A model generated the notes under the pieces. It ran no database searches and was not told the origin of the DNA. It worked only from the letters and a program-made list of their open reading frames with translations. Below are positions 43,539 to 51,918 of a stretch of 64,000 nt of DNA, one piece after another. The position numbers and the translations under genes were made by a program. The DNA comes from Actinomycetes bacterium (lineage in GTDB: Bacteria > Actinomycetota > Actinomycetes > Mycobacteriales > Mycobacteriaceae): NCBI GenBank assembly GCA_022601275.1, contig JAHZIT010000093.1, forward strand, positions 43,400 to 107,399. The letters run 5' to 3'. Positions within the stretch are counted from its first letter, which is position 1. Every line of letters begins with the position of its first letter.

Positions 43539-43561
43539 TGCACTCAATCGGACTGAGTGCA
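43539..43561. promoter_or_regulatory. Perfect inverted repeat TGCACTCA-N7-TGAGTGCA (CIRCE-like core GCACTC-N9-GAGTGC) in the dnaK leader
   Basis: tgcactcaatcggactgagtgca read directly, about 46 bp upstream of the dnaK ATG. Confidence 0.65.
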
Positions 43562-43606
43562 CCGGGCTCAAGACTGCCCGGGCCGGCCATCGGATGTCAA
43601 CCCAGG

Positions 43607-43627
43607 CTTGAGCCTAGTACACTCAAG
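43607..43627. promoter_or_regulatory. HAIR element (HspR-associated inverted repeat) upstream of dnaK
   Basis: CTTGAGC-CTAGTAC-ACTCAAG versus consensus CTTGAGT-N7-ACTCAAG. Confidence 0.92.
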
Positions 43628-43806
43628 TTGTCATAGGGGTCAACGGGAGGTCGCACGTATTTGTTCCCGGTTGCGCAATCAGCAGCTGCCCAGGCGGCGG
43701 CATATTGCTCGCGCCACGCCCGGGTACGTCGGTGACACCGGCGCGGCCCCGTGGGCCCGCGCGTCACTTTCGCGACCTCAACGAAGAGCGCCGTATTCTG
43801 CAATGA

Positions 43807-44352
43807 ATGAAGATTCCGCTGGCCACCGCAGGCGTGCTTGCCTGCACGGCGGCGCTCGTCGGCTGCCAGTCCACCATCGACGGCACCGCCACCAGAATCC
43901 CCGACTCACCGACCGAACCGAACTTCCCGACCCCGCGACCCAGCAGACCCACCGCGGCACCACCTTCCACCATCGAACCAACCCAGTCCCCCGGGTCGCC
44001 GCGGCAACCCAACGGCGAGGTGCTGCAACCGCGAAACGGCGTCGTCTTCATCGAGACGAAGTCAGGTAAGACCCGCTGCCAACTCGACCAGCGGGAAGTG
44101 GGCTGCGAGGCGGCGTTCACCAATGCTCCGGAGGTCAACGGATTCACCGCCAACGGCGTGCGATTGAGTGCAAGTGGGCAAATCAGTTGGGTACTGGGCA
44201 ATCTGGGCGCCATTCCCGCGGTGACCCTGGATTATCAGACCTATTCAGCAGTCGGCTGGACGATTGACGCCGGCCGGGACGGCACTCGATTCACCAACGA
44301 CAGAACCGGGCGCGGCATGTCCATCAGCGTTGAGGGTGTCGAGGGCTTCTGA
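43807..44352 (+). CDS. Putative lipoprotein
   Basis: MKIPLATAGVLACTAALVGCQSTIDGTATR: signal peptide and lipobox, followed by Pro/Thr-rich linker. Confidence 0.8.
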   Translation: MKIPLATAGVLACTAALVGCQSTIDGTATRIPDSPTEPNFPTPRPSRPTAAPPSTIEPTQSPGSPRQPNGEVLQPRNGVVFIETKSGKTRCQLDQREVGCEAAFTNAPEVNGFTANGVRLSASGQISWVLGNLGAIPAVTLDYQTYSAVGWTIDAGRDGTRFTNDRTGRGMSISVEGVEGF

Positions 44353-44376
44353 GCGGCCGACCTTAAGCTGGCGAGC

Positions 44377-45342
44377 GTGACGCCAGTGGATTTCAGAATC
44401 TTCGTCGAACCTCAGCAAGGTGCCACCTACGCCGACCAACTTGCCGTCGCATGCGCCGCAGAGGCTGCGGGTTATTCGGCCTTCTGCCGATCCGACCACT
44501 ACCTGGCGATGAACAGCGACGGGCAACCCGGCCCGACCGACTCATGGGTGACGTTGGCCGGTCTCGCGCGCGAAACGACCTCGATCCGGCTCGGCACCTT
44601 GGTGACTTCAGCCACCTTCCGCTATCCGGGGCCATTGGCCATCTCGGTGGCTCAGGTCGATGAAATGTCCGGCGGGCGTGTCGAATTCGGAATCGGTGCC
44701 GGATGGTTCGAAGCCGAGCACCGCGCCTACGCCATCCCCTTCCGGCCGCTGGGCGAGCGATTCGACCGACTGACCGAGCAACTCGAGATCATCACCGGGC
44801 TATGGGCCACCCCACCAGGCCAAACATTCGACTATTCCGGGACCCACTACAGCGTCTCCGATTCGCCGGCGGTGCCCAAGCCTGTCCAGTCCCCGCACCC
44901 GCCGATCATCATCGGTGGTGGCGGCGCCAAACGGACCCCGGCGCTCGCGGCCAGATTCGCCGCGGAGTTCAACATCCCGTTCGCGCCGTTGGCGACATTG
45001 CGAACGCAGTACGAGCGGGTGGCGGCGGCAGTTCAGAGATCACAGCGCGGATCACAGCGCGGATCACAGCGCGCGAAGGACGCGTTGACCTACTCCGCAA
45101 CGTTTGTGGCGTGCGCCGGCCGCGACGAGGCGACGATCGCCCGCCGTGGCGATGCGATCGGCCGTGAGGTCGAAGAGCTACGGGCCAATTCACCCACGGT
45201 AGGGACTCCGGCCGAGATCGTCGACAAGCTGGGCCCCTTCATCGAAGCCGGTGTTCAGCGAATCTACCTGCAACTTCTCGACATGTCGGATCTGGATCAC
45301 GTTGCGTTCTTCGCCGACGAGGTGGTTACCCAGCTTCGCTGA
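44377..45342 (+). CDS. LLM-class F420-dependent oxidoreductase
   Basis: DFRIFVEPQQGATYADQLAVACAAEAAGYSAFCRSDHYL...VEFGIGAGWFEAEHRAYAIPFRPLGERFDRL. Confidence 0.92.
   Translation: MTPVDFRIFVEPQQGATYADQLAVACAAEAAGYSAFCRSDHYLAMNSDGQPGPTDSWVTLAGLARETTSIRLGTLVTSATFRYPGPLAISVAQVDEMSGGRVEFGIGAGWFEAEHRAYAIPFRPLGERFDRLTEQLEIITGLWATPPGQTFDYSGTHYSVSDSPAVPKPVQSPHPPIIIGGGGAKRTPALAARFAAEFNIPFAPLATLRTQYERVAAAVQRSQRGSQRGSQRAKDALTYSATFVACAGRDEATIARRGDAIGREVEELRANSPTVGTPAEIVDKLGPFIEAGVQRIYLQLLDMSDLDHVAFFADEVVTQLR
45038..45073. repeat. 12-bp in-frame tandem repeat GATCACAGCGCG x3
   Basis: Three exact copies encoding (S)QRGSQRGSQR within the LLM oxidoreductase. Confidence 0.97.
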
Positions 45343-45382
45343 ACGAGCATCGGTCCCGCATCCGCGGCTACCATCGGTGGCC

Positions 45383-45817
45383 GTGAACAGCCAGGACCAC
45401 GACGGCGGCGCCCATCGGCAGGCGCCGCGCGTACCGTGGTACGACCGCACCTCGACGGTGCTAGGGGCCAGCGTGGCGGGCCTGGCCGCGATTGTCATCG
45501 TGTTCACTTCAGCCACCTATGTGGTCCGCCAGTTCGACGAGCCGGAGCGGGCACCGATCAACTACGTCGGACCATCGGCTGCCACCGGCACCTCGTCGAA
45601 GCCGGCCGCGCCCAGCACGATCACCAGCACCAGACCGCCCATCACCAGCGACATCAACCCCGACCCGACGCCCCCCGGCACGGGCTCCGCGGAAGTCTCC
45701 AGCCAGAACCCCAATTATCGGGCCCCCAGAACCCGCGAGGACGACAGCTCCGAGGCGCAGACCACGCGCAGCAGGCCCAGAACCAGCGTGCCCCGCACGC
45801 TCAACCCGGCCCGGTAG
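45383..45817 (+). CDS. Single-TM hypothetical with Thr/Pro/Ser-rich C-terminal tail
   Basis: VNSQDHDGGAHRQAPRVPWYDRTSTVLGASVAGLAAIVIVFTSATYVVRQF...; GTG start, 144 aa. Confidence 0.75.
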   Translation: MNSQDHDGGAHRQAPRVPWYDRTSTVLGASVAGLAAIVIVFTSATYVVRQFDEPERAPINYVGPSAATGTSSKPAAPSTITSTRPPITSDINPDPTPPGTGSAEVSSQNPNYRAPRTREDDSSEAQTTRSRPRTSVPRTLNPAR

Positions 45818-45842
45818 GTCAGAGCGCCTACTATCGGACTCC

Positions 45843-46283
45843 GTGCCGCGCTACGAAACCCCCGACGACCCGGACAACTTCCCCGACGCCGGACCACCGC
45901 CCGGCGATGTGCCCTGGCATCGGCAGCCGGTGGCCCTGGTGGCGTTCGGCGCAGGCGGCGCGGTGCTCATCGCTCTGATCGTCTACGGCCTGGCCAAGGC
46001 CATCACCGGGGACTCGATCTCCGATTCGACACCCACGACCTCACTCACGCCATTGACCTCGACGAGGGTTGCGACAGTGGCACCCCCGGTGACCATCACC
46101 GAAACCGAGACGCTGACCACAACGCAGCCGACTACAACCACACCGACCACAACCACGACGACAACAACCGCACCGACCACAACCACCAGCACCGCGCCGC
46201 CCACCAGTGTGAGCACCAGCACCGTCACGCAGACCGAGACCGTGACGATCACCCAACCGCCACCAGTTGAACCGGAGCCCTGA
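45843..46283 (+). CDS. Single-TM hypothetical with Thr-rich C-terminal tail
   Basis: VPRYETPDDPDNFPDAGPPPGDVPWHRQPVALVAFGAGGAVLIALIVYGLAKAI... followed by TTTPTTTTTTTTAPTTTTSTAPPTS. Confidence 0.75.
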   Translation: MPRYETPDDPDNFPDAGPPPGDVPWHRQPVALVAFGAGGAVLIALIVYGLAKAITGDSISDSTPTTSLTPLTSTRVATVAPPVTITETETLTTTQPTTTTPTTTTTTTTAPTTTTSTAPPTSVSTSTVTQTETVTITQPPPVEPEP

Positions 46284-46285
46284 GA

Positions 46286-46663
46286 ATGGCAGATCAACCG
46301 CTGGACACGTCGACCCGACTCGCTGTAGATCGCACGCGCCTGGCCGCCGAACGAACGCTGATGGCCTGGATTCGCACCAGCACCTCGCTGATCGCATTCG
46401 GCTTCACCATCTTCAAGTTCTTCCAGTATCTGGCGGCAGATGAGCAGCTTCATCGCCCGATTCTGAGTCCCTGGGCCGTAGGGATGTTCATGATCGTCAT
46501 TGGGCTCGCAGCCTTGATACTGGCCTGGTTGCAGCACCGCCAGGAGATGAAGTCCCTGCGGGCCGAGGGCGTTCACATGCCGTATTCGCTCGCCGGGGTC
46601 ATGTCCGCGTTGATCGCCATTCTCGGCCTGCTGGCCCTGGTCGTCGTCGGCTGGCGCCTGTAA
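46286..46663 (+). CDS. DUF202 (YidH-like) membrane protein
   Basis: LAVDRTRLAAERTLMAWIRTSTSLIAFGFTIFKFFQYL. Confidence 0.9.
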   Translation: MADQPLDTSTRLAVDRTRLAAERTLMAWIRTSTSLIAFGFTIFKFFQYLAADEQLHRPILSPWAVGMFMIVIGLAALILAWLQHRQEMKSLRAEGVHMPYSLAGVMSALIAILGLLALVVVGWRL

Positions 46664-46773
46664 CGCGGTTATCTGGTTTCGCGCGTCAGACTTCGCGCGT
46701 CACGCGTCAGCAGCGGCTCTGGGTCGCCCGCCGCCGCTAAGGTTATGACCGCCCAGACAGGAGAGACGGCACC

Positions 46774-48678
46774 ATGAGTGAACCCTTGGGGTTGTCGATC
46801 GGTATGACCAACCTGGTGGCGGCCCGGGTCGGCCGCCCGCCTGTGCTGCGGCGATCGATCCTCACGCTGTTCACGGGCCGGGCACCTGAGGTAGGGGTGT
46901 CCGCCCAAGAAACATCGGAAAGCTCGGGAAACCTCGATCGCGGCATGCCGGGGGTCGTCCTCAACGGGTTCGTCGAGCGCGTCGGCAGCTCGGCTCCGCT
47001 GGTGGCCCCGGACGGCTCGATCCACCGCGGCGAGCAGGTCCTGGCCGCCGCCCTCGAAGCGATGGCACATCTGGTCGACGGGGGTTCTCCGATCGCCGTC
47101 GCGACACCCGCGCACTGGGGCCCGGGGGCCATCGGCGCGCTGCGCGGTGCGATGCGCGCCCTGCCCGGCCTGGCACCCAGCGGCACGCCCGCCGCGCTGA
47201 TTCCTGACTCGATGGCTGCGCTGGCGGCGCTCCAGGCCGGCCCGGGGCTGCCCGACCGTGGCGTGGTCGTGTTGGTCGATCTCGGCGGCAGCGGATCCAG
47301 CATCACCCTGGCCGACGCGGCCGCGAACCTGGACCCGATCGGCCATACGGCCCGCTATGCAGAGTTCTCGGGTGACGCGCTGGACCAGGTGATGCTCAAC
47401 CATGTGCTCGCGGCGTTGGCCGAGGCGCACCAGGACGACACCGCGCGCACCGCCGCTCACGATTCGCTTGGCCGGTTGGGTGAGGAGTGCCGCATTGCCA
47501 AGGAAAGGCTCTCCGCGGAAACCGCAGCGGTGGTGCCCGCCGAACTCCCGGGGTTGAAGTCCGACATCCGGGTCACCCGCCCCGAGTTCGAGCAGCTGAT
47601 CTCCGAACCCGTCGGGGGACTGTTGAACGCAGTCGAGGACATCCTGCGAAGCAGCGGGGTTTCGGTCACCAATGTCTCCGCGGTAGCCACCGTCGGAGGC
47701 AGCGCCGCCATTCCGCTGGTGACGCGGCGGCTGGCTGAGCGGCTCCACGCACCTGTGATCACCACCCCATATCCGCAGCTGAACGCGGCCGTCGGCGCGG
47801 CGCTGGTCGCCGACGCGAGCCCGGGAGCCGACGCGCCGACCGGAAGCGCCCACCCAGTCGACGCGCCTACCGCCATGGGATCGGCGGCATGGGCGGCACG
47901 GGCGGCGGGATTGGCCGCCGGCGAATCCGCCGTCGACGGTGCCGCGTCGGCGACCTTCCGCGCGCTCGCCTGGTCCCAAGACGACGAATCGGTCGGGGAT
48001 CCACTGCCCTACACCGGCGACGACTACACCTCCACATCGTCCTACCCGGGTCAGGGTGCGACCGCTGTCCCACCGCCGGTGGACTTCACCTCCGGGGACG
48101 GCGGATACCCAAACGAATCGGCCGGCAACTACGAATCGGCCGGCACTGCACCCTACGGTGAGCCCGATCCGTTCCCCTGGTACAAACGCCCGCCTGTGTT
48201 GTTCGGGGTGGCTGCCGCCGCCGCGCTCCTTGCCATTGGCGGGCTCGCCTTGACATTGAACAGCTCGATCGGTGACCCGACCACGGTCACCGAGACCGCT
48301 ACGCCCGCTCCGGGCGAGTTGCCCCCACCGGTCACCACGGTCACGGTCGGGCCGGACGGGGTGGCAACCACCACCGTGAGCCAGCCACCGCCGACCCCGC
48401 CGGAGTCCACGACGACGAGTGCGACGACAACGAGTGCGACGACAACCACCACGACGCAGCCGACCACCACGACGACGACCGCAACAACGACTCAGACCAC
48501 CACCCAGCCGACCACCACGCAGCCGACAACCACCCAGCCGACCACATCCCGGCAGACCACCACCCAGCCGACCACCACTCGGCCGCCAACAACGACCACG
48601 GCAGCGCCGCCGACCACCACGGCCGCACCCGCGGATCTGATCACCACGACTGCCATCGCACCCAACGCCGTGGCGTGA
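46774..48678 (+). CDS. Hsp70/actin-fold-like protein with single TM and Thr/Pro-rich C-terminal tail
   Basis: LSIGMTNLVAARVG (phosphate-1-like), VVLVDLGGSGSSITLAD (phosphate-2-like), VATVGGSAAIPLVTRRL (adenosine-like), TM VLFGVAAAAALLAIGGLALTL, then Thr-rich repeats. Confidence 0.85.
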   Translation: MSEPLGLSIGMTNLVAARVGRPPVLRRSILTLFTGRAPEVGVSAQETSESSGNLDRGMPGVVLNGFVERVGSSAPLVAPDGSIHRGEQVLAAALEAMAHLVDGGSPIAVATPAHWGPGAIGALRGAMRALPGLAPSGTPAALIPDSMAALAALQAGPGLPDRGVVVLVDLGGSGSSITLADAAANLDPIGHTARYAEFSGDALDQVMLNHVLAALAEAHQDDTARTAAHDSLGRLGEECRIAKERLSAETAAVVPAELPGLKSDIRVTRPEFEQLISEPVGGLLNAVEDILRSSGVSVTNVSAVATVGGSAAIPLVTRRLAERLHAPVITTPYPQLNAAVGAALVADASPGADAPTGSAHPVDAPTAMGSAAWAARAAGLAAGESAVDGAASATFRALAWSQDDESVGDPLPYTGDDYTSTSSYPGQGATAVPPPVDFTSGDGGYPNESAGNYESAGTAPYGEPDPFPWYKRPPVLFGVAAAAALLAIGGLALTLNSSIGDPTTVTETATPAPGELPPPVTTVTVGPDGVATTTVSQPPPTPPESTTTSATTTSATTTTTTQPTTTTTTATTTQTTTQPTTTQPTTTQPTTSRQTTTQPTTTRPPTTTTAAPPTTTAAPADLITTTAIAPNAVA

Positions 48679-48887
48679 CCTGCGTAATCGCGAGTCCCGC
48701 GCCGCGCCGACGACACATCCTCCTCCCGGCCATCGGTGCGGCGATCGCGTGCGCCAACGCCGATCCACGTGCGGGTGCTGATTTGGCCGCGATGCGGCCG
48801 CCGTCACGCTGACCAATCGATAGTTAGGACAGCCTTCATAGCGCGGTTTCACTGCAAGATGCGACTATGAGCAGGCAACCAGCCAAA

Positions 48888-48928
48888 GTTACCCATCGGT
48901 AATGTAGCCGATGTTACCCGTCGGTAAC
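48888..48928. promoter_or_regulatory. Two inverted repeats GTTACC-CRTC-GGTAAY, 25 bp apart
   Basis: gttacccatcggtaat (48888-48903) and gttacccgtcggtaac (48913-48928) immediately upstream of the Fe-S oxidoreductase. Confidence 0.7.
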
Positions 48929-48948
48929 CCCACGACCGGAGGATGCGC

Positions 48949-51861
48949 GTGGACACGCAGATGCTGATAAGGATCATCGTCGGGGCATTGATGATCGCCG
49001 TGGTCGGCGTGTTCGCCGTCAAGCGGGTGATGTGGCTGACAAAGCTGATCCGGTCCGGTCAACCGATGAGTGAGTCGAACAACCGCAAAGACCACATGAA
49101 AACGCGGATCACCACGCAAGTCGAAGAGGTGTTCGGACAGACCCGAATGCTGCGCTGGTCGATCCCAGGTATCGCGCATTTCTTCACCATGTGGGGATTT
49201 TTTGTCCTGGCCACGGTATACCTCGAGGCTTTCGGCCTGCTCGTCGTCCGTGACTTCCACATTCCGTTCATCGGCAAGTGGGACGCCCTGGGCTTCCTGC
49301 AGGACTTCTTCGCCGTCGCGGTGCTGCTCGGCATCATCACCTTTGCGATCATCCGGTTGCGCACCGAACCTAAACAGCACGGTCGCAACTCCCGCTTCTA
49401 CGGATCACATACCGGCGGCGCCTGGCTGATCCTATTGATGATCTTCAACGTCATCTGGACCTACGCCCTGGTCCGCGGGGCCGCGGTCAACAACGGCACG
49501 TTGCCGTACGGCAACGGCGCATTCTTCTCGCAGCTGATGGGCTCGATCATGGAGCCGCTGGGCCATACCGCCAACGAGTGGATCGAGACGATCGCCCTGC
49601 TCGCGCACATAGCGATCATGCTGGTGTTCCTGCTGATCGTGCTGCACTCCAAGCACCTGCACATCGGCCTGGCACCGCTCAACGTCACGTTCAAGCGGCT
49701 ACCCGACGGCCTGGGCCCGCTGCTGCCGGTGGAGTCCAAAGGCGAGCTTGTGGACTTCGAGGATCCCGCCGAGGACGCTGTGCTGGGCCGAGGCAAGATC
49801 GAGGATTTCACCTGGAAGGGCTACCTGGACTTCACCACGTGCACCGAATGTGGACGCTGCCAATCGCAGTGCCCTGCCTGGAACACCGGAAAGCCGCTGT
49901 CACCCAAGCTCGTGATCATGAACCTTCGCGACCACATGTTCGCCAAGGCTCCCTACTTTCTGGACGGCAAGGAGATGCCCAGCGAGGCCTCGGTGGCCAA
50001 GGAACTCGAGTCGACCGAGGGCGGCTTCATCGAGACCAAACATGACGACGAGCACCATGTGCCGGAGTCGGGCTTCGAGCGTGTTCCCGCCGACTCCCCG
50101 CTTCAGGCGACCCGACCGATGGTCGGCACCCTCGAACAGGGCGGCGTCATCGACCCGGACGTGTTGTGGTCGTGCACCACGTGCGGCGCTTGTGTCGAGC
50201 AGTGCCCGGTGGACATCGAGCACATCGACCACATCGTCGACATGCGCCGTTATCAGGTGATGATGGAGTCGGAGTTCCCCGGCGAACTCGGTGCGCTGTT
50301 CAAGAACATGGAGAACAAGGGCAACCCGTGGGGCCAGAACTCCAAGGACCGCACCAACTGGATCGACGAGGTCGACTTCGACGTGCCGGTCTACGGCAAG
50401 GACGTCGACTCTTTCCAAGGCTTCGAGTACCTGTTCTGGGTGGGTTGCGCCGGTGCGTACGAGGACCGGGCGAAGAAGACCACCAAAGCGGTCGCCGAGC
50501 TGCTGTCCGCGGCCGGCGTGAAGTTCCTGGTGCTGGGCGAGGGCGAGACGTGCAATGGTGACTCGGCCCGTCGGTCCGGCAACGAGTTCCTGTTCCAGCA
50601 ACTCGCCGCACAGAACGTCGAGACGCTCAAAGAGCTGTTCGACGGGGTCGATCAGGTGGACCGAAAGGTCGTCGTCACCTGCCCGCACTGCTTCAACACC
50701 CTCGGCCGCGAATACCCGCAGCTCGGCGGCGACTACACCGTGCTGCATCACACCCAGTTGCTGAATCGACTGATCCGTGACAAGAAGTTGGTTCGGGTCG
50801 AGCCCGTCGGCTCCAGCGGCCCGGGCGAAGCAGACATCACTTATCACGACCCCTGCTACCTGGGCCGGCACAACAAGGTCTACGACGCCCCCCGCGAGTT
50901 GATCGGAGCTTCCGGCGCGAAGCTGACCGAGATGCCCCGGCACGCCGACCGCGGCCTGTGCTGCGGTGCGGGCGGTGCGCGGATGTGGATGGAAGAGAAC
51001 ATCGGCAAGCGGGTCAACAACGAACGCGTCGAAGAGGCCCTCGACACGGGCGCCTCCAAGATCGCCACCGGGTGCCCGTTCTGTCGAGTGATGATCACCG
51101 ACGGTGTCGATGACGTCGCCACGGCCAGAGACGTGGAAAAAGCCGAGGTTCTCGACGTGGCCCAGCTGCTGCTGGGTTCGCTGGACAGGAGCACCTTTAC
51201 GTTGCCCGAAAAGGGCGCCGCCGCAAAGGAAGCCGAGAAGCGCCGGCCCCGTGTCGCAGCTGATCAAGCACCCCCAGCCGAAGACGTGGCAGCCGAAGAC
51301 GTGGCAGCCGCACCCGCGGAAGCGGCAAAGTCCGGGGCCGCAGCGCCATCCGAATCCAAGCCCGTCACCGGCCTGGGTATCGCCGGTGGCGCCAAACGGC
51401 CCGGTGCGAAAAAGGCAGCTCCCGCGGCAAGCGATGCACCTGCCGCCCCGGCGTCCGCAACCGCCCCGAAAACCGCCCCCGCAGCTCCGGTCAAGGGGTT
51501 GGGCATCGCCGGTGGAGCCAAGCGCCCGGGCGCCAAGAAGTCCGCTCCTTCTCCCCAGGCGTCAGCCCCGGCGTCTGCTCCGGCAGAGCAGCCGGAGGCA
51601 AAGCCGGCCGAGTCTGCGCCGGAGCCGCCGGTCAAGGGCCTTGGCATCGCCGCGGGCGCGCGTCGCCCAGGTGCCAAAAAGGCACCGGCTGCGGCGGCCC
51701 CTGCCGAACCCGCCGCAGCCCAGCCGAAGCCGCCCGCCGAGCCAGGCAGCGACGGCGAAGCGGCCGCTGCTTCGGCCACGGAGGCCAAGAAGGTCGAAGA
51801 AGAGCCGCCAGTCAAGGGCCTCGGTATTGCCAAGGGCGCACGCCCGCCAGGCAAGCGTTAG
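48949..51861 (+). CDS. (Fe-S)-binding oxidoreductase, HdrD/GlpC-like, with membrane N-terminus and repeat C-terminus
   Basis: CTECGRCQSQCPAW and CTTCGACVEQCPVD 4Fe-4S motifs; CCG domains (CPHCFNTLGREYP, HDPCYLGRHN); GTG at 48949 has well-spaced GGAGG. Confidence 0.92.
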   Translation: MDTQMLIRIIVGALMIAVVGVFAVKRVMWLTKLIRSGQPMSESNNRKDHMKTRITTQVEEVFGQTRMLRWSIPGIAHFFTMWGFFVLATVYLEAFGLLVVRDFHIPFIGKWDALGFLQDFFAVAVLLGIITFAIIRLRTEPKQHGRNSRFYGSHTGGAWLILLMIFNVIWTYALVRGAAVNNGTLPYGNGAFFSQLMGSIMEPLGHTANEWIETIALLAHIAIMLVFLLIVLHSKHLHIGLAPLNVTFKRLPDGLGPLLPVESKGELVDFEDPAEDAVLGRGKIEDFTWKGYLDFTTCTECGRCQSQCPAWNTGKPLSPKLVIMNLRDHMFAKAPYFLDGKEMPSEASVAKELESTEGGFIETKHDDEHHVPESGFERVPADSPLQATRPMVGTLEQGGVIDPDVLWSCTTCGACVEQCPVDIEHIDHIVDMRRYQVMMESEFPGELGALFKNMENKGNPWGQNSKDRTNWIDEVDFDVPVYGKDVDSFQGFEYLFWVGCAGAYEDRAKKTTKAVAELLSAAGVKFLVLGEGETCNGDSARRSGNEFLFQQLAAQNVETLKELFDGVDQVDRKVVVTCPHCFNTLGREYPQLGGDYTVLHHTQLLNRLIRDKKLVRVEPVGSSGPGEADITYHDPCYLGRHNKVYDAPRELIGASGAKLTEMPRHADRGLCCGAGGARMWMEENIGKRVNNERVEEALDTGASKIATGCPFCRVMITDGVDDVATARDVEKAEVLDVAQLLLGSLDRSTFTLPEKGAAAKEAEKRRPRVAADQAPPAEDVAAEDVAAAPAEAAKSGAAAPSESKPVTGLGIAGGAKRPGAKKAAPAASDAPAAPASATAPKTAPAAPVKGLGIAGGAKRPGAKKSAPSPQASAPASAPAEQPEAKPAESAPEPPVKGLGIAAGARRPGAKKAPAAAAPAEPAAAQPKPPAEPGSDGEAAAASATEAKKVEEEPPVKGLGIAKGARPPGKR

Positions 51862-51918
51862 GTCACCGTCGCGCCTCAGATTCCTATTTCATTCGACAGC
51901 AGTGGGACGATGGTGCCC

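Noticed and set aside
45983-46576. Minus-strand ORF with poly-Val stretch
   Set aside because: Complement of Thr-codon repeats (ACC/ACG/ACA) in the 45843 gene reads as Val; artefact.
46669-48852. 727-aa minus-strand ORF
   Set aside because: Entirely antisense to the Hsp70-like gene; Arg/Gly-rich shadow translation of GC-rich coding DNA with no domain motifs.
49900-51267. 455-aa minus-strand ORF
   Set aside because: Antisense of the Fe-S oxidoreductase; no motifs.
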